Source: an uncultured Geobacteraceae bacterium (GTDB lineage Bacteria; Desulfobacterota; Desulfuromonadia; Geobacterales; Pseudopelobacteraceae). From it: a stretch of DNA of 64,000 nt. Position numbers and translations under genes: made by a program. Location: contig CAINRC010000001.1 of NCBI GenBank assembly GCA_903852495.1, positions 50,977 to 114,976 on the forward strand, given 5' to 3'. How positions within the stretch are numbered: the stretch's first letter is position 1; every line of letters begins with the position of its first letter. Below the pieces are notes generated by a model. That model did no database searches. It worked only from the letters and a program-made list of their open reading frames with translations, and was not told where the DNA came from. Shown here in pieces: positions 54,902 through 63,646 of the stretch.

Positions 54902-56490
54902 GCACTTTCCTGTCGTTATCAAAGCTCTACCGGCTGTTTGACCGCCGGGGTGCGCTTGCCATCGCCAGCGGTATTCTTATCGCCCTTTCCTTTCCGAGCC
55001 CCGGCCTCTCCTTTCTGGCCTGGGTCGCCCTTATTCCCCTGCTGATCGCCCTGGAAGACAGTACTCCGCAGGAAGCCTTCCGCGTCGGCCTGACCTGCGG
55101 CGTTACCGCCTACGCCGCCATCCTGTACTGGCTCAATATCGTCTTTACCCAGTACGGCCACCTCCCCTGGGCGGTCAGCATCCCGGCATATCTGCTGCTT
55201 GTTTTCTGGCTGGCCCTGTTCTACGCCCTGAGCACCCTCGTTGCCCGGTTGGGGGAGCAGATCGGCATCAAGACCGCCGTCACTCTCCCGATTGCCTGGG
55301 TAGCCTTTGACTTTATCCGCTCGTTCCTTTTTTCCGGCTTTGCCTGGGCCATGCTGGGACACTCCCAGTTCCGGACGCTGCCGCTGATCCAGATTGCCGA
55401 TCTGGCCGGGGTCTACGGCATTACGCTGCTGATCGTCCTGACCAACATTGTCCTGCACCGCGCCCTGCGTGCGGTTTCCGGTGCCGGCGTCCCCTACCCG
55501 GTAAAAAGCGCTGTTATACTCCTGCTCCTTCTGATCTCCACCCTTTTCTACGGCTTCAGCCGTTTGAATGTAGCGGAGTCATTAACATCAAAACCGCTGC
55601 GGGTGGCGCTGATCCAGGGCAATATTCCCCAGGACGTCAAATGGAGCCCGGCGTTCCGCCAGCGTACGGTGGATACCTATGAACGCCTCAGCCGGGAAGC
55701 GGCCAAAGGGGGGGTAGATCTGGTTGTCTGGCCGGAAAGCGCCGTACCGTTCTTTTTCCAGGATGAACCGCTTCAGGCGGAGCGCATCAGAAGTCTGGCG
55801 CGGGAACTGAACGCCTGCCTGCTGTTCGGCAGCCCGGCCCACGAACTGCGCAACGGCCGAAGCACCTTCCTGAACAGCGTCTTCATGATTTCGCCCAGCG
55901 GCGAGACGGTCGGACGTGCCGACAAGCTGCATCTGGTGCCGTTCGGCGAGTATGTGCCTCTGGGCAACATCCTGACCTTCATCAACAAGATCGTTGTCGG
56001 CATCGGCGATTTCGCCCCGGGTGAACGGGCGGTCACGCTGGATACCGGAACGACAAAGCTCGGTGTTCAGGTCTGTTACGAAATCATCTTTCCAGAGCTG
56101 GCCCGTCAGTATGTTCAGGCTGGAGCACGGGTGCTGGTGGCGGTTACCAACGATGCCTGGTTCGGCCGTTCATCTGCCCCGTATCAGCACCTGGCCATCT
56201 CGATCTTTCGCGCCATCGAAACCCGCACCCCGCTGATCCGGGCGGCCAATACCGGAATAACCGCGATTGTTGACCAGAACGGCCATATTCAGACCATGAC
56301 CGGCCTGTTTACCGAAGCTTCCCGCACCGGCGAGATCCTGCCGGGCAGCGGCGCATCACTGTACCTGACAATCGGCGATCTGCCGGCCTGGTTCTGCGTG
56401 TTCCTGACCGCCGCTATCGCCCTGATGGTCTGGATTAAACGAAAAAATATCACTCCCAAGGAGTCAGCGCCATGTACCGAGAAGAAATAG
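54898..56490 (+). CDS. lnt: Apolipoprotein N-acyltransferase
   Basis: Lnt adds the third acyl chain to lipoproteins at the outer face of the inner membrane. The 530-residue protein has six to seven N-terminal helices (residues ~15-210) and a C-terminal helix. Between them lies a nitrilase domain with the catalytic Glu in LVVWPESAVPFF, Lys in RADKLHLVPFGEYVPLG and Cys in GVQVCYEIIFPELARQY, then AVTNDAWFGRSSAPYQHLAI. The start is a GTG at 54898 overlapping the TGA of the CBS gene. Confidence 0.94.
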   Translation: MSTFLSLSKLYRLFDRRGALAIASGILIALSFPSPGLSFLAWVALIPLLIALEDSTPQEAFRVGLTCGVTAYAAILYWLNIVFTQYGHLPWAVSIPAYLLLVFWLALFYALSTLVARLGEQIGIKTAVTLPIAWVAFDFIRSFLFSGFAWAMLGHSQFRTLPLIQIADLAGVYGITLLIVLTNIVLHRALRAVSGAGVPYPVKSAVILLLLLISTLFYGFSRLNVAESLTSKPLRVALIQGNIPQDVKWSPAFRQRTVDTYERLSREAAKGGVDLVVWPESAVPFFFQDEPLQAERIRSLARELNACLLFGSPAHELRNGRSTFLNSVFMISPSGETVGRADKLHLVPFGEYVPLGNILTFINKIVVGIGDFAPGERAVTLDTGTTKLGVQVCYEIIFPELARQYVQAGARVLVAVTNDAWFGRSSAPYQHLAISIFRAIETRTPLIRAANTGITAIVDQNGHIQTMTGLFTEASRTGEILPGSGASLYLTIGDLPAWFCVFLTAAIALMVWIKRKNITPKESAPCTEKK

Positions 56491-57591
56491 CAGCAGTAAA
56501 GGATTGTGAAGAGAGAATCGCCAAGCTTCGGGGGTCTCTTTGACATAGATGCCAAGCGTGAAGCGATCATGGAGATGGAATCGATCATGGCGCAACCCGG
56601 ATTCTGGGATGACTCCGGAACTTCACGGGAAATCATCAAGAAACGGACCACGCTGGAAAAAGTAGTTCAGCTGTGGGACGGACTGGTGCGGCAGACGGAA
56701 GATGCCAGGGTAATGATCGAACTGGGCGAAGAAGCCCAGGACGCGGAAACTCTGACGGAAGTCCATGGCATGGCTGTGCGGTTGATGGAAGCGGTCGGAG
56801 CTGCCGAGTTCCAGCGGATGCTCTGCGGCCCCCATGACCGAAACTCCTGCTTTATTACCATCAATCCGGGAGCCGGCGGCACCGAGTCCCAGGATTGGGC
56901 CGAGATGATCCTGCGCATGTACCTGCGCTACTGTGAAAAGAAAGGGTGGAAGACCGTCATCACCGAATATCAGGCGGGGGATGAAGCGGGACTCAAATCC
57001 GCCACCTTCAACGTCAGCGGCGAATATGCCTACGGCTACCTCAGGGCGGAAGCCGGTATTCACCGTCTTGTCCGCATATCACCCTTTGACAGCAACGCCC
57101 GGCGTCACACATCCTTTGCTTCCATGTACGCCTTCCCTGAAATTGAAGAGGAAGATATCGAGATCAAAATCAGTGACACTGATCTGAAGGTTGACACCTT
57201 CCGCTCCGGCGGCGCCGGGGGTCAGCACGTCAACACCACCGACTCGGCCGTCCGCATTACCCATCTCCCCTCCGGCATAATCGTCGCCTGTCAGTCAGAG
57301 AGGAGTCAGATCTCCAACCGGGCCACGGCCATGAAGGTTTTGCGGGCCAAGCTGTATGAGCGGGAGGTGGAAGAGCGCAAGGACAAGGCCTCGGAAATCG
57401 CCGCAGAAAAGAAAGAAATCGGCTGGGGCAGCCAGATCCGTTCCTATGTGCTGCACCCCTACAAGATGGTCAAGGATCTGCGTACCGGGGTGGAGTCAGG
57501 CAATCCGGATTCAGTGTTGGATGGTAATCTGGAAGACTTCGTGGTGGCGTATCTCATGGGAGTTCGGCGCAACGTCGGCGATGCGGAATAG
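56472..57591 (+). CDS. prfB: Peptide chain release factor 2, with programmed +1 frameshift
   Basis: RF2 ends translation at UGA and UAA. The first frame, ATG at 56472, reads MYREEIAAVKDCEERIAKL, RGSL, then TGA at 56541. The rest continues in the +1 frame from GAC at 56542 (DIDAKREAIMEME ...), giving about 372 residues. The slip site CTT-TGA-C, preceded by the Shine-Dalgarno-like CGGGGG, is the classical autoregulatory frameshift: low RF2 leads to more slipping. The GGQ motif is in FRSGGAGGQHVNTTDSAV, and SPF for stop recognition is in HRLVRISPFDS. AAGGAG precedes the start. Gene finders tend to begin this gene at 56506 and lose the first 23 codons. Confidence 0.96.
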
Positions 57592-57599
57592 CAGCAGAA

Positions 57600-57641
57600 A
57601 CCGTTCCTGACGGTCCGTTCAATCGGATCATCAGGAACGGT
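57600..57641. terminator. Inverted repeat between prfB and a convergent gene
   Basis: An 11-base-pair stem (ACCGTTCCTGA with TCAGGAACGGT) encloses a 20-base loop. It starts nine bases after prfB and lies just before the end of the convergent small gene. There is no T run, so it is an unproven bidirectional end structure. Confidence 0.5.
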
Positions 57642-57647
57642 GAACCG

Positions 57648-57845
57648 TTATGGCTCCGGGAAACAGACGTTATGCGGTAAATTGGCTTTCGCACCGCATT
57701 TGGCACAGGCCACCGTCGGGGTACAGCTTATGTGGTACACCTCATTCAGCAGCCCCATATGCGACAGCCAGCAGATATGCCCCTTATGCAGTTCTCCGCA
57801 GCTGCACTCCGTTTCATTGTTTTCTTTATCCTGTTGGTCACTCAT
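57648..57845 (-). CDS. Small cysteine-rich protein, possible zinc-binding
   Basis: The 65-residue protein has cysteines in TECSCGELH, HICWL, YHISC, ACAKCGAK and NVCF, eight in total, with several histidines beside them. The CSC and CAKC pairs could hold a zinc ion. None is in CXXCH form, so it is not a cytochrome. I do not recognise a family. AAGGGAA lies in front of the ATG at 57845. It is read in the same direction as the secreted protein gene upstream (22 bases between) and could be its operon partner. Confidence 0.6.
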   Translation of the reverse strand: MSDQQDKENNETECSCGELHKGHICWLSHMGLLNEVYHISCTPTVACAKCGAKANLPHNVCFPEP

Positions 57846-57866
57846 TGTATTTCCCTTGAATCCGGT

Positions 57867-58169
57867 TCAACTGTCGTGGTTGTCACCCCATACGGCCATC
57901 CACTGCTGCTGGGGAGTCCGACTATCACCATACTGTACGATAACTCCGTCTTCCCTATGATAGGAACACGACCATCCGGGCTTATCGGCTCCGGGGAAGA
58001 TCGGATACTCCTGTCGATGGTCCAGAGCGTTATACGGAGCTGAATACGTTCCATCGTCTTTCGGCGGCGGGCAGCGCCCGTCCCCGCTGAACCAAACGGT
58101 CTCAGCGCCCTGCACCGGAACTGAAACAAACAGCATTGCGAATAACACGGCTACAGCTGCTGTTTTCAT
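57867..58169 (-). CDS. Small exported protein of unknown function
   Basis: The protein of about 100 residues has a clear signal peptide (MKTAAVAVLFAMLFVSVPVQGA) and a mature part of about 78 residues. That part is rich in aromatic residues, Asp and Pro (WFSGDGRCPPPKDDGTYSAP, FPGADKPGWSCSYH) and has two cysteines that could pair. No domain is recognised. ATG 58169 is nine bases past AGGTGG; a GTG at 58181 is possible. It is probably periplasmic. Confidence 0.65.
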   Translation of the reverse strand: MKTAAVAVLFAMLFVSVPVQGAETVWFSGDGRCPPPKDDGTYSAPYNALDHRQEYPIFPGADKPGWSCSYHREDGVIVQYGDSRTPQQQWMAVWGDNHDS

Positions 58170-58335
58170 AAGAAACGCCACCTTTCCTGTATTACATCAT
58201 TTAGGTAAAGTATACTCCACATTGGAAATTTATGGAAATATTTACAAAACGAAAGATTGTATACAAAATCCTATTCAGGCAACGCAGTTGGTGGTAGGGT
58301 GTAGTTACTAAATCAAACAAGGAGAATCCAAGACT

Positions 58336-58686
58336 ATGAACGTACGAATTATTTACAATCCAAATGTTGCGGAAAATGTGCTTGATGATCTGGCCAGAGA
58401 ACTGCCGGTTATAATTGCGGAAGTTCTGGAAGTAGCCGGCGGGAAAGTCGCTATACTCAAACGGGATCAGATGGCTCTGGAGTTTACCCAATCAAGCCCG
58501 CGTGATACAGGGGCAGACATACGCATCATCGTGTACGCCCGCGATGTTACCCCACGGACCTCCACATCGGAAAATCAGGCACTAACAATCCTGGATAAAA
58601 TCAGTCCGCTGGTTGCCGCGTCCGGTTCAGAATATTCCGTAAATGTACGGCTTTACTACATGGAGATACGGGCAGCAGAGCATTAG
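58336..58686 (+). CDS. Conserved-looking small cytoplasmic protein, function unknown
   Basis: The 116-residue protein has alternating strands and helices (MNVRIIYNP, then a helix around NVLDDLARELPVIIAEVLEV, strands VAILKRDQMALEFTQ and DIRIIVYARD, and a last strand NVRLYYMEIR). This order resembles the small alpha-beta fold of the tautomerase/DUF1904 group, but the N-terminal Pro of tautomerases is missing. I therefore leave the function open. AAGGAG lies twelve bases before the ATG. A strong hairpin follows the stop. Confidence 0.65.
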   Translation: MNVRIIYNPNVAENVLDDLARELPVIIAEVLEVAGGKVAILKRDQMALEFTQSSPRDTGADIRIIVYARDVTPRTSTSENQALTILDKISPLVAASGSEYSVNVRLYYMEIRAAEH

Positions 58687-58704
58687 ACACCGGCGTGATG
58701 TGCT

Positions 58705-58754
58705 AAAACAGAACAGGCACCTACAATGCAGCATTGTAAGTGCCTGTTCTGTTT
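58705..58754. repeat. Hairpin repeat with 2x2 internal loop, copy 1 (bidirectional terminator)
   Basis: A perfect 15-base-pair outer stem (AAACAGAACAGGCAC with GTGCCTGTTCTGTTT) is followed inwards by a CT/AA internal loop. A five-base-pair stem ACAAT/ATTGT and the loop GCAGC complete it. It lies between the convergent genes ending at 58686 and 58794. The same design is found at 63503-63545. Confidence 0.85.
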
Positions 58755-58793
58755 CTGGAGTCATTACCTGACTGCTTCTGTCCACACTGATTA

Positions 58794-59897
58794 TTACTTT
58801 GAGATATCGCTTCGGAGAAATTCTATATTCTTCGTTTCAGCACTGGAAAACAAGCCGTCCCCCCTCAAAACAGACAGCCTGACCGAACTGCCGATTTTCC
58901 CATGCAACGCACGTATTTTCGCAACCGGTGTAGCGAGTTGCTGCACAGAAACCCCATCAATCGAGATGATTTCATCGCCCTCTTTCAGCCCGGCAGATTG
59001 TTCATTTGAGGGCGTATCAAGCGTGTTGATTGTAAAATTACCGCTTGAGTTCAGCCCGGCAGAGCGCACTCCGCCGGTGGGCAATGGACCAGACAAGACC
59101 AATTCCACCGGGCGTGTTTCGATAATCGACACCTCTTCGCAGTATTTATCTCCGAAAACAGGCGGCTCCACCTGGACTACTTTGTATTTTGCCCGCACAA
59201 GACGCAGCACCATGCTGTTATTCCGATCGTCAAGCACGCCTTCAGCCTCTCCCTTTTCGGCTGGTAATATACACCGGTCAAACGAGCTTATTTTGCCTGC
59301 CGGGACCTCCCACGAGCCGGAAAGTTTACTGCCGCGCAGTTCCAGTCGTATGGTAAGCTTTTCAACACCCAGATCACCGATAGCACCAAAGTTGAATATC
59401 ATGACATCCCTGTATTCAATATCATCCCTGGAACGGAAATGATTGCCCCGTATCTCAAGCTTGTCCTTTGCAGTGGTGAGGGTGTAAAAGGTGCCATCCT
59501 TGTCAAGCCATTGGCCGCTTTTGGTCTGGAAGGCTACTGCTTTCTCAAGGCGGTATTCAAGCTTGATTATTTCATCACCGACCCGGCGTGAGTCCTCGGC
59601 ACCCGGCGCCAACTGCAGATAGCGCTGGTAACTTGCAATGGCATCCTTTATCTGCCCCAGCTTGGCCTGCACAGAGCCCAGATTGTACCAGGCCGCCGCC
59701 AGGTCAGGTGCAATCTCCGCTGCCCGTTTAAACTCGTCAGCGGCGCCGACAAGGTCCTCTTCACCCTTCGCCATCTCTATTGCCGCCATGCCGCGCACCA
59801 GGTGCTTCCGCGCATCGTCTGCCCCTTGGCAGAAAGCGGGGCAAGTCAGTAACAACAGCATCACATAACCGGTAAGTATATCCGCTCTCATATTCAT
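58794..59897 (-). CDS. Exported TPR-PDZ protein
   Basis: The 367-residue protein has a signal peptide (LTGYVMLLLLTCPAFCQGA), and its FCQG leaves a cysteine near the cleavage site, although the lipobox is not ideal. Two to three TPR units (LVGAADEFKRAAEIAPDLAAAWYNLG, then LGQIKDAIASYQRYLQLAPGAE) cover residues ~35-110. A beta-rich middle of about 170 residues with no known domain comes next. A C-terminal PDZ domain ends it (NEQSAGLKEGDEIISIDGVSVQ). There is no protease motif. ATG 59897 follows GGGAG. It is 69 bases downstream of the next gene on the same strand, so the two probably act together in the periplasm or at the outer membrane. Confidence 0.75.
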   Translation of the reverse strand: MNMRADILTGYVMLLLLTCPAFCQGADDARKHLVRGMAAIEMAKGEEDLVGAADEFKRAAEIAPDLAAAWYNLGSVQAKLGQIKDAIASYQRYLQLAPGAEDSRRVGDEIIKLEYRLEKAVAFQTKSGQWLDKDGTFYTLTTAKDKLEIRGNHFRSRDDIEYRDVMIFNFGAIGDLGVEKLTIRLELRGSKLSGSWEVPAGKISSFDRCILPAEKGEAEGVLDDRNNSMVLRLVRAKYKVVQVEPPVFGDKYCEEVSIIETRPVELVLSGPLPTGGVRSAGLNSSGNFTINTLDTPSNEQSAGLKEGDEIISIDGVSVQQLATPVAKIRALHGKIGSSVRLSVLRGDGLFSSAETKNIEFLRSDISK

Positions 59898-59966
59898 GTT
59901 TCATCTCCCTGATGGTCAATTGTGCTCGTTCTGGCACGCATCTGCCCCAACCGGTCACTGAGGATG

Positions 59967-61514
59967 CTACTGTTTTTTACAGGCAACAATTGCGTTGTAA
60001 GAATTGGCAAGTTGACCCTGGATTTTTCGCGCCGCTTCCAATTCTTTGCCAGCAGCATTACGCAGGGTACAAATATTTTTATAACTCAAATACAGGTCCG
60101 TGACGTTGTATGCGGTGTTCACAGCCAACTGCGCAACACCGACATATGAAAATTTTGCAAGCCCCTTTGTTGCTAAAAATGCGGTTATTGATTTTCCAAC
60201 CAAAAACTGCGCTGCATCAACTGTGGGGAAATCTCCCATGTATTCTTTCACCTTCGGATTTGCAAGCAACTCTTGTATATCGGCATCAGTGCTGCCTATT
60301 TCTGCGACAGAAGACTGAATTACATTTTTAACGTAATCGAAATAGTCGCTTACGGTGCCAAACTCCGAGGAGAATTTGACCATTCGGTATTCAGCCATTC
60401 TTACATTCAGCTGCATTTTTATGCGGGCAATCTGTGCGGGGGAATATACCTTTTCATTGATCAGTCTGACCTCAATCAATTCCAGATTGCGTTTAATGTT
60501 TTCAGCACCGCTTCGGGTTTCCTTCAAATAATCGAAAAATTCACCAAATGCAAACGAAGCCCCGTCAACCACTGTCGCCCAGAATGCCGCATTGTTTTTC
60601 TGCTGCCATTCGTCAAACTGGCCTTTGGTAAATTCGGTCTGTTTTTGAAACTTTTTCATATCATCAATCTGCCGGTTATATTTGGCAATCATCTCCCCGC
60701 AGTCCGGTTTTTTAACCCCCTCTTTTTTTTCTTCCTTTTTGGGAGGTTCCATACGTTTAATCGCTTTTTCATGCTGTTTTAAACTCTGGACAACAAACGT
60801 ATGCGCTTCACGTACATCGACGATTACGGGGTCAGTATCCGGCTCCATCAACGTTGAAATTTCGGGCTTTGACAGTGCGGTCCCAAAGAAATCGGTCCCG
60901 GCAGAAAGTTCAATCTTCCTGTTAGAACCGGTCGATTGGTCAAAAAGTTCGCCCGCTTCTCTTCTCATTGTCTCTGCATCACCATCAAGAGTTTTCACAT
61001 CGGCGAGCGCTCCGGCACTCACCCCTTTTAAATCCCCTAAAAGCTGACCCTTCTTTTCAGCAAAATCCTTTTGCCGCGCAAATTCCAACGCGCGTGCCTT
61101 CTGCTCTCTCTCCATCTGGAGCTGCCGATATTCATCTTGCTGCGCTTTTTGCTGCTGCTGTGACGGGGAGTTTCTTTTGGGTTTCTGCGTCAACCCTTCC
61201 AGCACACCCTGGAATAACTGCTGCTTGATGTCATTCTCCATGGAATTGCCACCGGAATTGCTGCGGGAAGGAGATTGTTTAGACGAACCTGACGGTGTGA
61301 CGCACACCGGGTGACTTGTAGGAGTGGGACATGAGCATTCACCGGTGCGATAGTACCCGCTCAACACCCAGGACCTGATCGTTCCTTCACATTGGATCTC
61401 AATCCCCGCCCAGGTCTGCATGGGAACAAACAGCGAAAACAGAAGTATGAACATTAACAAGGTCAGTGGGGGTAGATGCCGAACCGTGGTTGATCGTAGC
61501 GGTAGATTTCTCAT
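59967..61514 (-). CDS. Large exported coiled-coil protein of unknown function
   Basis: The 515-residue protein has a long signal peptide (RHLPPLTLLMFILLFSLFVPMQTWA). A cysteine-rich head follows (residues ~37-72, with CEG, CSCP and VC), then a low-complexity Ser/Gln linker and a Gln/Glu/Lys coiled coil (QQQQKAQQDEYRQLQMEREQ, near 115-155). A long predicted helical region comes next. The last 100 residues contain weakly hydrophobic stretches (LAKFSYVGVAQLAVNTAYNV) and end in CKKQ. No known domain is recognised. AAGGAG precedes the ATG. It is divergent from trmO and upstream of the TPR-PDZ gene, with which it likely forms an operon. Confidence 0.72.
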   Translation of the reverse strand: MRNLPLRSTTVRHLPPLTLLMFILLFSLFVPMQTWAGIEIQCEGTIRSWVLSGYYRTGECSCPTPTSHPVCVTPSGSSKQSPSRSNSGGNSMENDIKQQLFQGVLEGLTQKPKRNSPSQQQQKAQQDEYRQLQMEREQKARALEFARQKDFAEKKGQLLGDLKGVSAGALADVKTLDGDAETMRREAGELFDQSTGSNRKIELSAGTDFFGTALSKPEISTLMEPDTDPVIVDVREAHTFVVQSLKQHEKAIKRMEPPKKEEKKEGVKKPDCGEMIAKYNRQIDDMKKFQKQTEFTKGQFDEWQQKNNAAFWATVVDGASFAFGEFFDYLKETRSGAENIKRNLELIEVRLINEKVYSPAQIARIKMQLNVRMAEYRMVKFSSEFGTVSDYFDYVKNVIQSSVAEIGSTDADIQELLANPKVKEYMGDFPTVDAAQFLVGKSITAFLATKGLAKFSYVGVAQLAVNTAYNVTDLYLSYKNICTLRNAAGKELEAARKIQGQLANSYNAIVACKKQ

Positions 61515-61678
61515 GGTTACTCCTTTGGCGTGACGGTTCTGATTGTATCATAAATACAGATTGGCATCGCTAAAGTATCTATGACTCTGAGATACTGATC
61601 TGTCTTTCCTCACACCACTGGGCACCCAACCTGCTTTTGGCCTTGCATTGAGAAGATAACCGATACGATAATGCCCGC

Positions 61679-62197
61679 ATGACACACGACTTATATTTCT
61701 CCTATCGCCCCATTGGTATCCTGCAATCCCCCTATTCCCGCCGCATTGATGCACCTCATCAAAGCACGGTAGTGGAAGGCACGGAAACGGGGGATCCCGC
61801 ACTAGCCACTTTGGTACTTCATGATTGGCTGGACGAGAAAGTCATTCATGATCTGAACGGTTTTGACAGACTTTGGCTCATCTTCGCCTTTCATCTCAGT
61901 GAAGGCTGGAAAAGTTGTGTCAAGCCGCCTCGGGGTGGCCCAAAGCGCGGAGTTCTGGCCACCAGATCCCCTCATCGCCCCAATTCAATCGGCCTATCCG
62001 CTGTAGAATTACTAAAAATCGAAGGCAGGACGCTCCACCTGAGAGGAGTCGACCTTTTGGACGGCACGCCTGTTCTGGACATAAAACCCTACGTGCCCTA
62101 CGCGGATGCCTTTCCTGATTCCAAAGCCGGCTGGATCGACGAATTGGATGAAAAAGTTGGGCGGTATTTTGCACCAGGGCCACGAAAGCCCAGGTAG
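61679..62197 (+). CDS. trmO: tRNA t6A37 N6-methyltransferase TrmO (YaeB family)
   Basis: TrmO adds a methyl group to t6A37 of tRNA-Thr to give m6t6A. The 172-residue protein has the UPF0066 pattern: IGILQSPYS at the start, LNGFDRLWLIFAFHLSEGW, VKPPRGGPKRGVLATRSPHRPNSIGLSAVELL (in part) and GVDLLDGTPVLDIKPYVPYAD. The RSPHRPNSIGLS segment is the SAM-binding signature. It ends soon after the domain, without the C-terminal extension of the E. coli protein. No clear ribosome-binding site is seen before ATG 61679. Confidence 0.92.
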   Translation: MTHDLYFSYRPIGILQSPYSRRIDAPHQSTVVEGTETGDPALATLVLHDWLDEKVIHDLNGFDRLWLIFAFHLSEGWKSCVKPPRGGPKRGVLATRSPHRPNSIGLSAVELLKIEGRTLHLRGVDLLDGTPVLDIKPYVPYADAFPDSKAGWIDELDEKVGRYFAPGPRKPR

Positions 62198-62328
62198 TGG
62201 CCATCCGGAAACTCCGGACGGACTCCAGCTATATCCATATACTGCCGACATTAAACTATTTGCTATTAACGGTATCGCGTGCTAGAAGAAATCATCTAAT
62301 TAAATGAAGCGATTATTGAGACGAATCC

Positions 62329-63462
62329 ATGCAAACCTACATCTGGCAATTAAATAGCTGGCCTGACCTGACCTGGGATGCTGACGGGCTCCTGGCACCA
62401 TTAAGTGAATGCCGACTACTGCAAGGCAAACTGCTCAGCAAGGTCGGTGGTCTGGGCATGACGCTTGATCATCAGGCACAAGCCGAGATCCTGGTGGAAG
62501 AAGCAATCAAGACCTCTGCCATCGAAGGGGAGCAGTTGGACGTGCGTTCGGTGCGTTCGTCTGTTACCCGTCGCCTGGGGCTACCGTCAGCCGGTCTGCC
62601 GGTGGACAGAAGGATTGATGATCTTGTTTCTGTGCTGCTGGACGCTACCCAGAACTTTGATCGGCCACTTACTCAGGATCGTTTATGGGGTTGGCAGGCG
62701 GCACTCTTTCCTTCCGGGTATTCCGGGATGCACAAAATCAAGGTTGGCGGTTGGCGGGACAGTGAAGAACCAATGCGGGTTGTATCAGGGCCCATTGGCA
62801 GGGAGAAGATCCATTTTGAGGCACCACCAGCTGAAAAGCTTGATGGTGAAATGAAACGTTTCTTTGTTTGGTTCGATGAGAGCCTGGGTAGTGTTGAAGG
62901 GATCATCCGAGCGGCCTTAGTACATTTGTGGTTTGTGACGGCCCATCCCTTTGACGATGGCAATGGCCGGATCGCCCGCGCCCTGACCGATATGGCCCTG
63001 GCCCAGGATGACAAGCAGCGGGTACGGTATTACAGCCTTTCCACCCAGATCATGGCCGAGCGAGAAGAATACTACGATATTCTGGAGAAGACCCAGAAGG
63101 GTTCAGGATCTATAACCGATTGGCTGGTCTGGTTCATGGGCTGCTTTGCCAGGGCGATTGAGAAGTCGGAAGACATAATGAATGGCGTGTTCTCCAAGTC
63201 AGATTTCTGGCAGCACCATGCCCAGGATCAATTGTCCGAGCGGCAGAATAAAGTGATCAATCGGTTACTGGATGCCGGTATCGAGGGTTTTGCCGGTGGC
63301 ATGACCACCCAGAAGTATGCATCAATGACGCACACCAGTAGGGCTACGGCCTTTCGCGAGTTGGACCGGTTGTTGGAATTGGGGATATTGAAGAGAGTTG
63401 GGCAAGGGCGAGCGGCAAGATATGAACTAATAACATTGCTGTCCAAGATAATCCGGAAATGA
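62329..63462 (+). CDS. Fic-domain protein (predicted AMP-transferase) with N-terminal inhibitory motif
   Basis: The 377-residue protein has an N-terminal DUF4172-like domain (MQTYIWQLNSWPDLTWDADG). The inhibitory helix motif TSAIEGEQ, of the (S/T)xxxE(G/N) type, is near residue 65. The Fic core contains HPFDDGNGRIAR near 205-216, complete for AMP transfer, and the flap (MHKIKVGGWRD). A C-terminal winged helix follows (MTHTSRATAFRELDRLLELGILKRVG). Fic proteins of this class attach AMP to a target and are kept off by their own inhibitory Glu. The target is unknown. No antitoxin gene is adjacent. A hairpin repeat lies 41 bases after the stop. Confidence 0.9.
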   Translation: MQTYIWQLNSWPDLTWDADGLLAPLSECRLLQGKLLSKVGGLGMTLDHQAQAEILVEEAIKTSAIEGEQLDVRSVRSSVTRRLGLPSAGLPVDRRIDDLVSVLLDATQNFDRPLTQDRLWGWQAALFPSGYSGMHKIKVGGWRDSEEPMRVVSGPIGREKIHFEAPPAEKLDGEMKRFFVWFDESLGSVEGIIRAALVHLWFVTAHPFDDGNGRIARALTDMALAQDDKQRVRYYSLSTQIMAEREEYYDILEKTQKGSGSITDWLVWFMGCFARAIEKSEDIMNGVFSKSDFWQHHAQDQLSERQNKVINRLLDAGIEGFAGGMTTQKYASMTHTSRATAFRELDRLLELGILKRVGQGRAARYELITLLSKIIRK

Positions 63463-63502
63463 AATTTCGGCGTTGACTAAAGTGCAACCGTTTCACGGAA
63501 AC

Positions 63503-63545
63503 AAAACAGGCACCTACAATATATAATTGTAAGTGCCTGTTTTTT
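63503..63545. repeat. Hairpin repeat with 2x2 internal loop, copy 2
   Basis: Outer stem AAAACAGGCAC with GTGCCTGTTTT, internal loop CT/AA, inner stem ACAAT/ATTGT and loop ATATA. The T run after it makes it a good terminator for the Fic gene. Everything but the loop and the outermost pairs is the same as in copy 1 at 58705-58754. Confidence 0.85.
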
Positions 63546-63622
63546 ATGGAGCATTTGTCTCAATCGAATAACTGCTGTAACATACTGTAACTCGACATGT
63601 TTATCTATTATATTTCGCACAG

Positions 63623-63646
63623 ATACCCCCAAATATACCCCCAAAA
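63623..63646. repeat. Tandem 12-base repeat ATACCCCCAAA(T/A)
   Basis: ATACCCCCAAAT at 63623-63634 is followed at once by ATACCCCCAAAA at 63635-63646. Similar doublets occur, as I recall, next to phage-type integrase genes, so this may be an integration-site scar. No integrase gene is in view. Confidence 0.5.
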
